Shown: positions 50,928 through 60,753, counted from the stretch's first letter. The stretch is DNA of 64,000 bases from Aquimarina rhabdastrellae (GCA_947387485.1 CANDNT010000004.1:205272-269271), one strand, 5' to 3'. Notes: a model not told the origin generated them from the sequence alone. Made by a program: numbers and translations.

Positions 50928-51788
50928 TCAATGTGTAAAAAGATGAACGTGCTTTAAGATAATTCTCACTGCTTCTATAATATTATTCGAAGCCCAATGG
51001 ATATAGATCATACCTCCTATGATCAAAGCTACTCTATAAGGCTTTTTAAATTTTGACTTATAAATCTTTTGTATGCTTTCTAAACCCTGATTAATTCGTT
51101 TTACTTCTTTATTCATCTCACTCATTTCTTCTATTGTCCCATACATTGTATGCAACATATGATTTGAGCGATCTATAACAACTTTTGCTTTTCCAAAATA
51201 ATTTTCAATAGTCTCAAAAGCTTTTTTTATTTCTACAGAAAATTGATTTACTTTTCTGAATCCTTCTTGTACTTCTATTAAACCTGGTACATTAACTTGT
51301 TGCTTGGTAGTTTGTAGTTTAATTTCTCTAAAAGAAAAAGGCGATGTAAATCTTAGATCTATAGGTACCTGTGCTCCTCCTACAGTTTTTGTTTTAAAAC
51401 GAATAAAATCAGAGTTATAGGTAATAAATTGTGATAACGGTATTTTAACATCTTCTACTCCATTAAAAGATGCTGTTTCTATGTTTGTTACTTCTTGTTT
51501 AAGCGCTTCTATTTGTTGTATCTGTTCATATAACTTTGTGGTATCTTCTCCCAAAGCTTTCATTTCTACCTCTAATCCTTTTGATTCTTTAATCAATACT
51601 TCGCAAGACTCTAGCCATCTCGTAGTAAGGTCTAATGTTAATTTTACTACAGTAGTAAAATGCGTTTTTAATTCTACAGAACATGTGTTAATTCCTATCC
51701 CTATTTTATATATCACATAACAAGGAAGATAGCTAATTAGGATTAAAAATATGGCATAAGCAATTTCTAAAATCTGTGAAGTTTCCAT
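50928..51788 (-). CDS. Uncharacterised membrane protein with coiled-coil middle
   Basis: The 286-residue protein has a hydrophobic helix at about 8-30 (AYAIFLILISYLPCYVIYKIG) and another near the C-terminus (about 253-275, YRVALIIGGMIYIHWAS). Between them, helical Glu/Lys-rich segments (about 60-100 and 185-250) suggest coiled coil. A small beta-like segment lies at 105-165 (FIRFKTKTVGGAQVPIDLRFTS). The layout is like a dimeric sensor or envelope spacer without a catalytic domain. No family is recognised and no operon partner exists. Confidence 0.7.
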   Translation of the reverse strand: METSQILEIAYAIFLILISYLPCYVIYKIGIGINTCSVELKTHFTTVVKLTLDLTTRWLESCEVLIKESKGLEVEMKALGEDTTKLYEQIQQIEALKQEVTNIETASFNGVEDVKIPLSQFITYNSDFIRFKTKTVGGAQVPIDLRFTSPFSFREIKLQTTKQQVNVPGLIEVQEGFRKVNQFSVEIKKAFETIENYFGKAKVVIDRSNHMLHTMYGTIEEMSEMNKEVKRINQGLESIQKIYKSKFKKPYRVALIIGGMIYIHWASNNIIEAVRIILKHVHLFTH

Positions 51789-51989
51789 GAATTGTTTCTT
51801 TATATTTTACATCAAAGAAACTTCTACCTATAGAAAATTCAACCAATATTGTTATAAACGGGTAAATTAATGTTATAAATGACTTCTATATATCATTAAA
51901 CCTTACAGCTGTATTGGTACACTTTCTTGGCTAAAATGCTTTTGTAATTTGATAAACTTCTCTAAATAAAAGGAATATATTAATACAAA

Positions 51990-52014
51990 AATCCCCCTGC
52001 AATGCAGAGGGATT
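51990..52014 (-). terminator. Terminator of rpsA
   Basis: AATCCC(C)CTGCA pairs with TGCAGAGGGATT. Read leftward it is followed by TTTTTG, 27 bases past the rpsA stop. Confidence 0.8.
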
Positions 52015-52040
52015 CTTATGTTGATAAAACGAGTTAACTA

Positions 52041-53837
52041 TTAGTTACCTCCTTTTTCCATTTTTGCTTTAAGATCTGCTAATGCATCAAGATCACCTAA
52101 AGTAGTCTTCTCTGATGCAGAGCTAGAAGCTTTCTTAGCAGCTTGCTTTACAATCTTAGCTTCTTCTTCTTTGAATAATACTGTATGTGAAGCAACAACT
52201 CTCTTAAATTCTTTACTGAATTCAATGATTTGGAATTCTACAGTCTCACCTTTAGTAAGCTTGCTTCCGTCTTCTTTTTCTAAGTGACGAGTAGGTACAA
52301 ATGCAACAACATCATCGTTGAAGTTAATTGTTCCTCCTTTATCATTCATGTCAGCAATAGCAGCTGTGTGCTTAGTTCCAACTCCGAATTCAGCTTCGTA
52401 CTTATCCCATGGATTAGCCTCGATTTGCTTGTGACCTAAGCTTAACTTACGTCCTTCTACGTCTAATTCTAATACAACAACTTCTAACTTATCACCTACA
52501 GATGTGAAATCAGATGGGTGCTTGATTTTCTTAGTCCATGAAAGATCAGAGATATAGATTAATCCGTCAATTCCTTCTTCTAATTCTACGAATACTCCGA
52601 AGTTAGTGAAGTTACGAACAACTCCAGTGTGACGAGATCCTACTGGGTATTTAGAAGTAATATCAGTCCATGGATCTGGAGTCAATTGCTTAATACCTAG
52701 AGACATCTTACGCTCATCTCTATCTAAAGTAAGGATTACAGCTTCTACTTCATCACCTACGCTTACGAAATCTTGAGCAGAACGTAAGTGTGTAGACCAT
52801 GACATTTCACTTACGTGAATTAAACCTTCTACTCCTTCTTCTACTTCGATAAATGCACCGTAATCAGCGATAACAACTACCTTACCTTTAACTTTATCAC
52901 CTACTTTGATATTAGCATCAAGAGCTTCCCATGGGTGAGCTTTTAATTGCTTAAGACCTAATTGGATACGTGTCTTAGCCTCATCAAAGTCTAAGATTAC
53001 AACGTTTAATTTTTGGTCTAATTCTACTAATTCATTTGGATGATTGATTCTTGACCAAGAAAGATCAGTAATGTGGATTAATCCATCTACACCACCTAAG
53101 TCAACAAACACACCGTAAGAAGTAATATTCTTCACAGTACCTTCTAATACTTGACCTTTTTCTAATTGACCAATAATCTCTTTCTTTTGCTCCTCGATAT
53201 CAGCTTCGATAAGCGCTTTGTGAGATACCACAACGTTTTTGAATTCGTGGTTGATTTTAACAACTTTGAATTCCATTGTTTTACCAACGTAAGCATCGTA
53301 ATCACGGATAGGCTTAACATCGATTTGAGAACCTGGTAAGAATGCTTCGATTCCGAATACGTCAACGATCATACCACCTTTAGTTCTACACTTCACAAAT
53401 CCGTTTACGATTTCTCCTGTATCATGAGCATTGTTAACTCTATCCCAAGCTTTGATTACACGAGCTTTACGGTGAGATAATACTAATTGACCTGTAGCGT
53501 CTTCACGTACGTCAATTAATACTTCTACCTTGTCTCCTACAGCTAGGTTAGGGTTATAACGGAATTCGTTTAATGAGATAACTCCTTCACTCTTTGCATT
53601 GATATCGATGATAGCATCACGATCTGTAATGTTGATTACAGTTCCTTCTACAACCTCATCATCTAAAGTATCTACGAAGTTTTCTGCAACTAGCTTTTCA
53701 AATTCTTCTAACTTAGAGTCCTCGATTGGATCGATTCCTTCTTCGTAGTTGTGCCAGTTAAATTCCTTTAAAAATTGCTCAGGGTTTGCTTGTTGTGGAG
53801 AAACCTGAACGTCTGTGTTTTTTGTTTCTTCAGACAT
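52041..53837 (-). CDS. rpsA: 30S ribosomal protein S1
   Basis: The 598-residue protein binds mRNA on the small subunit. Six S1 OB-fold repeats can be read, at about 58-125, 145-210, 230-298, 315-385, 400-472 and 488-560. The central ones are most typical (GTVKNITSYGVFVDLGGVDGLIHITDLSW, read in parts GVFVDLGGVDGLIH and ITDLSW). The N-terminus has an acidic extension (about 1-55) and the C-terminus a Lys/Ala/Ser-rich tail. The ATG at 53837 is well supported by MSEETKNTDV. It is a stand-alone gene with its own terminator. S1 is present in Bacteroidota even though most of their mRNAs lack Shine-Dalgarno sites. Confidence 0.97.
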   Translation of the reverse strand: MSEETKNTDVQVSPQQANPEQFLKEFNWHNYEEGIDPIEDSKLEEFEKLVAENFVDTLDDEVVEGTVINITDRDAIIDINAKSEGVISLNEFRYNPNLAVGDKVEVLIDVREDATGQLVLSHRKARVIKAWDRVNNAHDTGEIVNGFVKCRTKGGMIVDVFGIEAFLPGSQIDVKPIRDYDAYVGKTMEFKVVKINHEFKNVVVSHKALIEADIEEQKKEIIGQLEKGQVLEGTVKNITSYGVFVDLGGVDGLIHITDLSWSRINHPNELVELDQKLNVVILDFDEAKTRIQLGLKQLKAHPWEALDANIKVGDKVKGKVVVIADYGAFIEVEEGVEGLIHVSEMSWSTHLRSAQDFVSVGDEVEAVILTLDRDERKMSLGIKQLTPDPWTDITSKYPVGSRHTGVVRNFTNFGVFVELEEGIDGLIYISDLSWTKKIKHPSDFTSVGDKLEVVVLELDVEGRKLSLGHKQIEANPWDKYEAEFGVGTKHTAAIADMNDKGGTINFNDDVVAFVPTRHLEKEDGSKLTKGETVEFQIIEFSKEFKRVVASHTVLFKEEEAKIVKQAAKKASSSASEKTTLGDLDALADLKAKMEKGGN

Positions 53838-54012
53838 TGAAGATTAAATTTGTATTTTGTATATATCTGAGAATAAATGCGAAAGCTATACAAAAGCTGT
53901 TTATATTTATTTAAAATCTACCTTTTTTAATTCTCTTAATCGCCAAAAGGTGTGCAAAATTACAACTTAATTTAAACAAAGCAAAACATTCTGTATTAGA
54001 ATATTAAAGTTT

Positions 54013-55122
54013 TTATGCATTTAAATTTTCAATCAATAGCGCTAATGTCTTTTTACGTTGTATTTTTCCATTATTAGCTTCTACAAATTGTGGTAAGAAA
54101 TAAATCTCTTTTGGACATTCATATCTAGTTAAGTCTTCTAGTTTTTGAATATCTTCTCCTAGAGTATTATAGCTACTATGCTTATGTTCTGATTCTATAA
54201 TCATTATTAATTTTTCACCTAAAGCATCATCTGGCAAACTTGTAATGATAAAACGCTGTAGAATTAACTTCTGAAGTTTAGTTTCTATCTCTTCTGGAAA
54301 CATTTTAACTCCACCACTATTAATCACATTATCAAAGCGCCCTTTCCAAAGAAATTTTTTATAGGTTATCAACTCAACTATATCATTAGTAGTGATAATT
54401 TGATCAGATAATTGAGGGGCTTTTATGACTAAACAATTTCTATCATCGACACTCAATTTGATATTAGGTAAAACCTTAAAAGCTTTAGGTTCTTTCTTTT
54501 TAGGATTTATTCTACGAGCTGCTATATGAGTAACTGTTTCTGTCATTCCATAGGTCTCATAAATCTTGGTATCTATATCTTGAACATAAGTCTTTAAGTT
54601 TTCTGATATCACTCCACCTCCTACAATCAACTTTTTAAGTAAATGCAACCTATTTAATGAATTGTCTAGTTGCAATGGAACCATAGCACAAAAATCATAT
54701 TGCTTATACACAGCGTCTAAAGGATTCATTTTAGGTGGAACTACATCTAATTTCCATCCTAGAACCATCGCTCTTACCAACATCATTTTACCTGCGATAT
54801 AGGTTGCTGGTAAGCATAATAAAGCTGTTGTTTTCTCTTTTACTTTAAAGAACTCTCCTGTTGCCAAAGCACTATTGATCATATGGCGCTTAAGAATTTT
54901 TATCTTCTTTGGCTTTCCGGTTGACCCTGAGGTTTTGACGTAAATAAAATCTTTATCATCAAGCCAATCCAATAAAAACTGCCCTATTTCTTGCTCAAAA
55001 ACCTCTCCGTCTTTAATTAACTCATAAGAGAGTGTTCGCAAATCTTCGGCATTTAAGGATTGCTTATTTAGTTTAAAATTATGATGTATTTCAGGAATAG
55101 TATTAGGTTCTAAAAGATTCAT
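54013..55122 (-). CDS. menE: o-Succinylbenzoate-CoA ligase
   Basis: The 369-residue AMP-binding enzyme activates o-succinylbenzoate with CoA in menaquinone synthesis. ANL-family motifs are present: A3 loop YVKTSGSTGKPKKI, A5 YETYGMTET, A7 LWKGRFDNVINSGG and the C-terminal Lys in NNGKIQRKK. It is shorter than E. coli MenE, as usual in Bacteroidota. The ATG at 55122 is preferred over an in-frame TTG two codons upstream. It ends the run menA - MBL - menC - CPBP - menE on this strand. Confidence 0.93.
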   Translation of the reverse strand: MNLLEPNTIPEIHHNFKLNKQSLNAEDLRTLSYELIKDGEVFEQEIGQFLLDWLDDKDFIYVKTSGSTGKPKKIKILKRHMINSALATGEFFKVKEKTTALLCLPATYIAGKMMLVRAMVLGWKLDVVPPKMNPLDAVYKQYDFCAMVPLQLDNSLNRLHLLKKLIVGGGVISENLKTYVQDIDTKIYETYGMTETVTHIAARRINPKKKEPKAFKVLPNIKLSVDDRNCLVIKAPQLSDQIITTNDIVELITYKKFLWKGRFDNVINSGGVKMFPEEIETKLQKLILQRFIITSLPDDALGEKLIMIIESEHKHSSYNTLGEDIQKLEDLTRYECPKEIYFLPQFVEANNGKIQRKKTLALLIENLNA

Positions 55123-55184
55123 ATACAAATTTGTGATTTTAAAATAATAACCACATTAACTCAATGTAAAGTATTCTTTATAAA

Positions 55185-56099
55185 TCAGTGATTTTCATTA
55201 TTTTCTAATGGATATACTTTTCCAAATAATTTTTCTTTCCATCCACTCCATTTATATTTTTTGGCAAGAATAAAAATCAAAATAGGATATAATACAAACA
55301 CAGGTAAAATGATAGAAAAACCGGTATTAGGATCAGAAACATCAATTAATATCGAGTGTGTTTGAAATGCTGTCCAATTTGACGTTACTAGTAGTGCTCC
55401 TATTAAATTATTTGCGGCATGAAATCCTAAAGCCAATTCTAGACCTTCGTCCATTAAAGTGATTATTCCTAAAAACAATCCTGTACCTATATAAAATACC
55501 ATCATAATAGGTCCTACTTTATCTACTTCTGGGTTTGCTGCGTGCATTAATCCAAACAAAACTGATGTAAGTATAAAAGGAACCCAACGGTTTCTAAAAA
55601 TCACTCCTAACCCTTGTAATAAATAGCCTCTAAAAAAGTACTCTTCAAAACTCGTTTGCATTGGTACAAAAATAACAGCAATGAGCATTAGTATTAAAAA
55701 TGGTACTAATTGAAAGTTAAGTTCATAATTTTGAGGGCTATTCATATAATCTATTCCAATAGATAAAATCACAAAGCCTCCCATTAACCCAAATAAGAAA
55801 AAGAATCGTTTCCAATCTATTTTTTTTCTAGCTGTTGTAAACGATAGCAATGATTGTCTGTGTATATATTTTACCCAAAAGAACAAAGCTCCTAAGAATA
55901 AGGCAAAAGGAACAATATTTTCAAAAAAGAATAGATTCTTTCCCTTAGCTTCTATTTGCGATGCCATTAATGCTTCAACATCAACATGCATAACTTCTAT
56001 AACTAAATAATTAAGTCCCATAAGTCCGAAAAACAGTATCGGAATTGGTAAATATTTCCAATACCCTAATTCTCCTTTAAATCCTTGTTCTATATACAT
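55185..56099 (-). CDS. CPBP-family intramembrane glutamic endopeptidase
   Basis: The 304-residue inner-membrane protein has about eight hydrophobic helices and the CAAX-protease (Abi/CPBP) motifs: motif 1 SFEEYFFRGYLLQ (paired Glu plus Arg), motif 2 FGLMHAANPEV and motif 3 LGFHAANNLIGALL. The family cleaves membrane or lipid-linked substrates; bacterial members often have unknown targets, sometimes in peptide immunity. It sits between menC (13 bp) and menE in the menaquinone run, so it is co-transcribed, but no role in quinone synthesis is known. Confidence 0.92.
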   Translation of the reverse strand: MYIEQGFKGELGYWKYLPIPILFFGLMGLNYLVIEVMHVDVEALMASQIEAKGKNLFFFENIVPFALFLGALFFWVKYIHRQSLLSFTTARKKIDWKRFFFLFGLMGGFVILSIGIDYMNSPQNYELNFQLVPFLILMLIAVIFVPMQTSFEEYFFRGYLLQGLGVIFRNRWVPFILTSVLFGLMHAANPEVDKVGPIMMVFYIGTGLFLGIITLMDEGLELALGFHAANNLIGALLVTSNWTAFQTHSILIDVSDPNTGFSIILPVFVLYPILIFILAKKYKWSGWKEKLFGKVYPLENNENH

Positions 56100-56112
56100 T
56101 TCTTATTCTTAT

Positions 56113-57156
56113 TTAATTCATTAACGGAACTTCCCATACTCTTGATGGATCATACCACAATTGTCCTTTTTTTACTTCTAGTGGGCTCTCATAATTGTTT
56201 GTATACAAACTACCTGTTCCTAATCCCTGAAGCATATCACTTTGCAGTGTATAGGTAAATTGTGCAATTGCATTAAGACCTATATTACTTTCTAAGGCAC
56301 TTGTTATCCACCAACCTATATTCATAGACGTTGCTATGTCTATCCATTCTTTGGTTCCTTTAAAACCACCTATTAAACTAGGTTTTAAAATAATATATTG
56401 TGGTCGTATTGTTTGTAATAGTTTTTGCTTTTCTGTTACATCAAAAACACCAATTAATTCTTCGTCTAGCGCAATGGGGAATGGTGTTTCTTTGCATAAA
56501 TCAGCCATTTCATCTAGTTGCCCTTGTTTGATTGGTTGTTCTATACTATGCAAATCATATTGAGCCAGTGCAGCTAACTTCGTCAAAGCTGTATCAGGAG
56601 AAAAAGCTCCATTAGCATCAACTCTTAGCTCTATTGTATCTTTTGAAAACTGTGACCTGATAAATGACAACAGCTCTAATTCTGTTTCAAAATCAATTGC
56701 TCCTATTTTCATCTTAATACAATCGAATCCTTCTTTTAATTTATCTTCAATTTGAGATTTCATAAAAGCTTTATCTCCCATCCATATTAATCCATTGATA
56801 GGAATAGCTGCTTTTCCTGAAGTAAATAGAGATGGAAATAATTCGTATGGGTTTTCATTCTCAAGAGATTTGAATGCCATTTCTACACCAAACTGGATAC
56901 TAGGAAACTCTTTTAATGCTTCCCACAAGGCTTCAACTCCTAAGTGAATATGCTCACATGTCCATTTAAGTTTTTCTTCATAATCAGGACGATCATCTAT
57001 ACTTAGTGTTCTTAAAATCCCACATTCGCCTATACCTTTTTTAGCGCCTTCTTGTAAAACTAAAAACCAAGTTTCTTTAGTTTTTAGAACACCTCTAGAC
57101 GTTCCGCTGGGTCTTTTAAACTCTAAAATATGTTTGTGATAACTAGCTTTGATCAT
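56113..57156 (-). CDS. menC: o-Succinylbenzoate synthase (enolase superfamily)
   Basis: The 347-residue enzyme dehydrates SHCHC to o-succinylbenzoate for menaquinone. The enolase-superfamily active site is complete: KxK in CIKMKIG (Lys148, Lys150), metal ligands Asp180 (VDANGAF), Glu206 (SIEQPI) and Asp231 (ALDEEL), and Lys258 (ILKPSL). L-Ala-D/L-Glu epimerases share this layout, but the neighbouring menA and menE settle the call. The gene begins 1 bp after the MBL-fold gene stop. Confidence 0.94.
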   Translation of the reverse strand: MIKASYHKHILEFKRPSGTSRGVLKTKETWFLVLQEGAKKGIGECGILRTLSIDDRPDYEEKLKWTCEHIHLGVEALWEALKEFPSIQFGVEMAFKSLENENPYELFPSLFTSGKAAIPINGLIWMGDKAFMKSQIEDKLKEGFDCIKMKIGAIDFETELELLSFIRSQFSKDTIELRVDANGAFSPDTALTKLAALAQYDLHSIEQPIKQGQLDEMADLCKETPFPIALDEELIGVFDVTEKQKLLQTIRPQYIILKPSLIGGFKGTKEWIDIATSMNIGWWITSALESNIGLNAIAQFTYTLQSDMLQGLGTGSLYTNNYESPLEVKKGQLWYDPSRVWEVPLMN

Positions 57157-57157
57157 A

Positions 57158-57838
57158 TTATATGGTAATATCTTGACCTATTTCTAAAAGGATCAATTCT
57201 TTGTTTTTTGAAGCAAATTTTTCTTTTGCCTCTTCTTTATCAATTACTATATATCCAAAAGTATCATAATGCACTCCTAATACTTTATCACATGCTACAA
57301 AATCACTTGCTATGATTGCATCATCAACTCCCATAGTAAAATTATCTCCAACTGGTAAAATCGCTAAATCCAGAGTTGTTTGCATCGGGATCAATTTCAT
57401 ATCCATAGTTAAGGCAGTGTCTCCTGCAATATATATAACTTTACCATTAGCTTCTACAACAAAACCACCTGGTTGCCCCCCATAGCTTCCATCTGGAAAA
57501 CTACTCGTGTGAATAGCATTAACATATCTTACAGTTCCAAAATCAAAATTCCATTTTCCACCATGATTCATAGGATGTACTTTAATTCCTTTTTTCTCAT
57601 AATTCGAAGTAATTTCAAAATTGGATACAATAGTTGCATTATTATTTTTTGCAATTGCTTCTGCATCTAATATATGATCTTGATGTGCATGCGTTAACAA
57701 GATATAATCAGCTTTTATCTCATTAATATCGATTATATCCTTACTCAAAGGATTACCAGAGATAAAAGGATCAATAAGTACTTGTTTTTCTTCTATTGTT
57801 ATTAATAAAGTATTATGTCCTAAAAAAGTGATTTTCAT
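57158..57838 (-). CDS. UPF0173-type metallo-beta-lactamase-fold hydrolase
   Basis: The 226-residue protein is an MBL-fold metal-dependent hydrolase. The motif LTHAHQDHILDA (HxHxDH) is clear. Other metal ligands are expected in MNHGGKW, AGDTALTMDM and GVHYDTFGY. The ATG at 57838 was chosen because it gives MKITFLGHNTLLI, the standard start; an 18-codon extension upstream overlaps menA. It lies between menA and menC and is probably co-transcribed. UPF0173 proteins have no agreed substrate. A thioesterase role in menaquinone synthesis (hydrolysis of DHNA-CoA) would fit the context but is not shown. Confidence 0.92.
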   Translation of the reverse strand: MKITFLGHNTLLITIEEKQVLIDPFISGNPLSKDIIDINEIKADYILLTHAHQDHILDAEAIAKNNNATIVSNFEITSNYEKKGIKVHPMNHGGKWNFDFGTVRYVNAIHTSSFPDGSYGGQPGGFVVEANGKVIYIAGDTALTMDMKLIPMQTTLDLAILPVGDNFTMGVDDAIIASDFVACDKVLGVHYDTFGYIVIDKEEAKEKFASKNKELILLEIGQDITI

Positions 57839-57857
57839 GATTTTTAATATTTTGATT

Positions 57858-58763
57858 TTAAACGATGGCACTAACCATAAATAATAAAGCAAATAAAAAC
57901 GTACTTAAAGCCACCTTTTTTAATTCGGGATCTAAGGCTTTAGGTTCTTGAGTCTTATAAACCTTTAAAGTGTGAATACCTAATGGAATAAACGCTATAA
58001 AAGGTAATGCATTTTTCCAATGAATAGTACTTAACATCAATACATAAAGTATGCACGCAAATAAGGAAGCTATAATTAAAAAATAATGATACATTTTTGC
58101 ATTAGTAAAACCTAATTTTACTACCAAAGTCTCTTTTCCTGATTTTTTATCTCCTACGTGATCTCTCATATTATTGAGATTTAACACCGCACTACTTAAT
58201 GCTCCTATTACAAAAGCTAATAACCATATAGGATATTCAAGTTCTTGTACATATAAAAAATGACTCCCAACAACACTTACTAATCCAAAAAAGATAAATA
58301 CAAAAATATCTCCAAATCCTTTATATCCATAAGCCGATCCTCCTACCGTATATTTAATTGCAGCTACAATAGACAACAATCCTAAAACAAAAAAGAAAAT
58401 AGAATATAAAAAGTTCTCTTTCCCAAAAGCTAGATATATCAAAGCTATTGCACTTATTAAGGTTAAAACGGCAGTTATTACAATTCCTTTTTTCATTTCC
58501 ACTCTAGAAATCGCACCACTTTGCAAAGCTCTCATAGGACCAACTCGCTCTTCGTTATCTGTTCCCTTTACACCATCTCCATAATCATTGGCAAAGTTAG
58601 AAAGCACTTGTAGCCCTAATGTTGTTATTATTGCTAAACCAAAAATTTCTCCATTAAACATACCTTGTGCCAAAGCTACAGCTGAGCCTACAATAATACC
58701 CGATATAGATAAAGGTAATGTTCTAAGACGAGCTGCAGATATCCAAGACTTAAGTCTACTCAT
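57858..58763 (-). CDS. menA: 1,4-Dihydroxy-2-naphthoate polyprenyltransferase
   Basis: The 301-residue membrane enzyme of the UbiA superfamily joins a polyprenyl chain to DHNA, giving demethylmenaquinone. The first Asp-rich motif is NFANDYGDGVKGTDNEE near residue 57, followed by GPMRALQSGAIS. The second is NMRDHVGDKKSGK near residue 198. About nine hydrophobic helices are seen. It is the first gene of the leftward menaquinone run. Confidence 0.95.
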   Translation of the reverse strand: MSRLKSWISAARLRTLPLSISGIIVGSAVALAQGMFNGEIFGLAIITTLGLQVLSNFANDYGDGVKGTDNEERVGPMRALQSGAISRVEMKKGIVITAVLTLISAIALIYLAFGKENFLYSIFFFVLGLLSIVAAIKYTVGGSAYGYKGFGDIFVFIFFGLVSVVGSHFLYVQELEYPIWLLAFVIGALSSAVLNLNNMRDHVGDKKSGKETLVVKLGFTNAKMYHYFLIIASLFACILYVLMLSTIHWKNALPFIAFIPLGIHTLKVYKTQEPKALDPELKKVALSTFLFALLFMVSAIV

Positions 58764-59027
58764 AATTTAAAATTTTGACACCAAAGGAACATTTTTTTAA
58801 TTCAAAAAAAAATAAAAAAAATACATTATCGATGATTTTTTTATACTTCTAACATTTTACAACAAAAAACACTATAACGTTTTCGTTGTTACTTTATTAA
58901 AAAATAAATCCTTTTATTATTAGTTATTCATTAAAACAATATAATTTTTACAATAAAAACAATTTTAATTCTCTATAAAAACTACTATTATTGATAATTC
59001 CTTTATACAATATTAATCCCTATTAAA
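58764..59027. other. Divergent control region of menA and the GH13 lipoprotein
   Basis: A 264-bp AT-rich gap. The only recognised element is the LacI-type site at 58871-58884. No gene or strong hairpin was seen. Confidence 0.5.
58871..58884. promoter_or_regulatory. LacI-type operator upstream of the GH13 lipoprotein (site 3)
   Basis: CTATAACGTTTTCG matches the susC-proximal operator (CGCAAACGTTTTCG) at 11 of 14 positions, with the right half intact. It is 144 bp upstream of the GH13 start and suggests that this remote gene belongs to the alpha-glucan regulon. Confidence 0.5.
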
Positions 59028-60725
59028 ATGAAAAGGCGAACTAAACTACTTTATACCCTATCTGCTGCTTTTATTTTATCGTGTAAAAACGATCCAAAAG
59101 CTACAGAAAATACCACTGTTACTCCAACTCCCAAAACAGAAAAAACTGCTGTAATTACCAAACCTGATTTTGTTTGGAGCGCAGCAAATACTTATTTCTT
59201 ATTAACAGATCGTTTTAATAATGGTAACCCTGATAATGATATCACTTTAAACAGAACAAAAGAAACTGGTCTTTTAAGAGGTTTTGAAGGTGGTGATATT
59301 CAAGGAATAATTAATAAAATAGAAGATGGTTATTTTAGTGATCTTGGTATAAATGCTATTTGGTTTTCACCTGTACAAGAACAAATTCACGATAGTGTAG
59401 ACGAAGGAACAGGAAGTACCTATGGTTTTCATGGATACTGGACCAAAGATTGGACTAATATAGACCCTAACTTTGGAACCCATGAAGATTTAAAAAAATT
59501 AGTTACAACTGCTCATAAACACGGTATTCGTATTTTAATGGATGTTGTATTAAATCATACAGGACCTGTTACAGATACCGATAAGGTTTGGCCAGAATCT
59601 TGGGTGCGAACTACACCTCAATGTACTTATAAAGATTATGAAACTGCTGTAACATGTACACTAGTTAAAAATTTACCAGATGTAAAAAGCGAGAGTAATG
59701 AAACTGTCGAATTACCACAATTTCTTATTGATAAATGGAAAAAAGAAGGACGTTTAAAACAAGAGCTAGCAGAACTAGATACCTTTTTTGAAACATCTGG
59801 TCTGGTAAGAGCTCCAAAAAATTATATTATCAAATGGCTTACAGATTATGTTCGTGAATTAGGTATAGATGGTTTTAGAGTTGATACTGTAAAACATGTA
59901 GAAGAAGATGTATGGAAATCACTAGAAGAACAATGTCAAATAGCTTTTAAAACATGGAAAGAGAACAATCCTGAAGCTGTATTGGATAATAATGACTTTT
60001 ATTTCTTAGGTGAATTATATGGTTATGGAATCGGTGGAAAACGTTTCTATGATTTTGGTGATCGAAAAGTAGATTACTTTGCCCATGGTTTTGATAATTT
60101 AATCAATTTTCAATTCAAATATGATGCTACCAAAGGTTATGAAGAAATCTTTAGCTATTATAATGATATTATTCAAAAAGAATTAGGCGGAAAAACAGTG
60201 ATGAACTATGTGAGTTCTCATGATGATGGGGCTCCTTTTGATAAACTAAGAGAAAAAACTTTTGAATCTGGAACTAAGTTATTACTTACTCCTGGTATCT
60301 CACAAATTTATTATGGTGATGAAACAGGACGTTCTTTAACAATCCCTGGAACAGAAGGTGATGCTACGCTTCGTTCTAATATGAATTGGAAAGATATTGC
60401 TACTCCAGAAACTTCAGCATTATTAGAGCACTGGAAAAAACTGGGGAATTTCAGAAAAAACCACCCTGCCATAGGTGCTGGTTTTCATAAAAAACTATCT
60501 GATACTCCTTACTTATTTAGTAGAACTTATCATAAAGATGACTTTTTAGATCAAGTTCTAGTTGGTTTAGACCTAACACCAGGAAAGAAAAAAATACCTG
60601 TTTTTGGATTATTTAAAGAAGGTGAAATAGTAAATGATGCTTATTCTGGTCAAAAAGTAAAAGTAGTAGGTAATGCAATCGAAATCGATTCTCCTTTTAC
60701 AATTGTACTTTTAGAGCATATTTAA
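59028..60725 (+). CDS. GH13 alpha-amylase / cyclomaltodextrinase-like lipoprotein
   Basis: The 565-residue lipoprotein (lipobox FILSCKN, Cys19) is a third alpha-glucan hydrolase. GH13 regions are ILMDVVLNH, IDGFRVDTVKHV (nucleophile Asp286), FFLGELYG (Glu329) and YVSSHDDG (Asp399). A long insertion in domain B (about 180-265) and a beta C-domain (about 480-565) are present. The start FVWSAANTYFLLTDRFNNG is typical of the subfamily that includes periplasmic neopullulanase-like enzymes. The gene lies more than 20 kb from the sus locus but has a related operator upstream. It probably trims maltodextrins in the periplasm. Confidence 0.92.
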   Translation: MKRRTKLLYTLSAAFILSCKNDPKATENTTVTPTPKTEKTAVITKPDFVWSAANTYFLLTDRFNNGNPDNDITLNRTKETGLLRGFEGGDIQGIINKIEDGYFSDLGINAIWFSPVQEQIHDSVDEGTGSTYGFHGYWTKDWTNIDPNFGTHEDLKKLVTTAHKHGIRILMDVVLNHTGPVTDTDKVWPESWVRTTPQCTYKDYETAVTCTLVKNLPDVKSESNETVELPQFLIDKWKKEGRLKQELAELDTFFETSGLVRAPKNYIIKWLTDYVRELGIDGFRVDTVKHVEEDVWKSLEEQCQIAFKTWKENNPEAVLDNNDFYFLGELYGYGIGGKRFYDFGDRKVDYFAHGFDNLINFQFKYDATKGYEEIFSYYNDIIQKELGGKTVMNYVSSHDDGAPFDKLREKTFESGTKLLLTPGISQIYYGDETGRSLTIPGTEGDATLRSNMNWKDIATPETSALLEHWKKLGNFRKNHPAIGAGFHKKLSDTPYLFSRTYHKDDFLDQVLVGLDLTPGKKKIPVFGLFKEGEIVNDAYSGQKVKVVGNAIEIDSPFTIVLLEHI

Positions 60726-60753
60726 TATATCTTACACAAAAAATAATTTATTT

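Noticed and set aside
57839..57892. 18-codon upstream extension of the MBL-fold gene
   Set aside because: It overlaps the end of menA, and the family begins with MKITFLGH.
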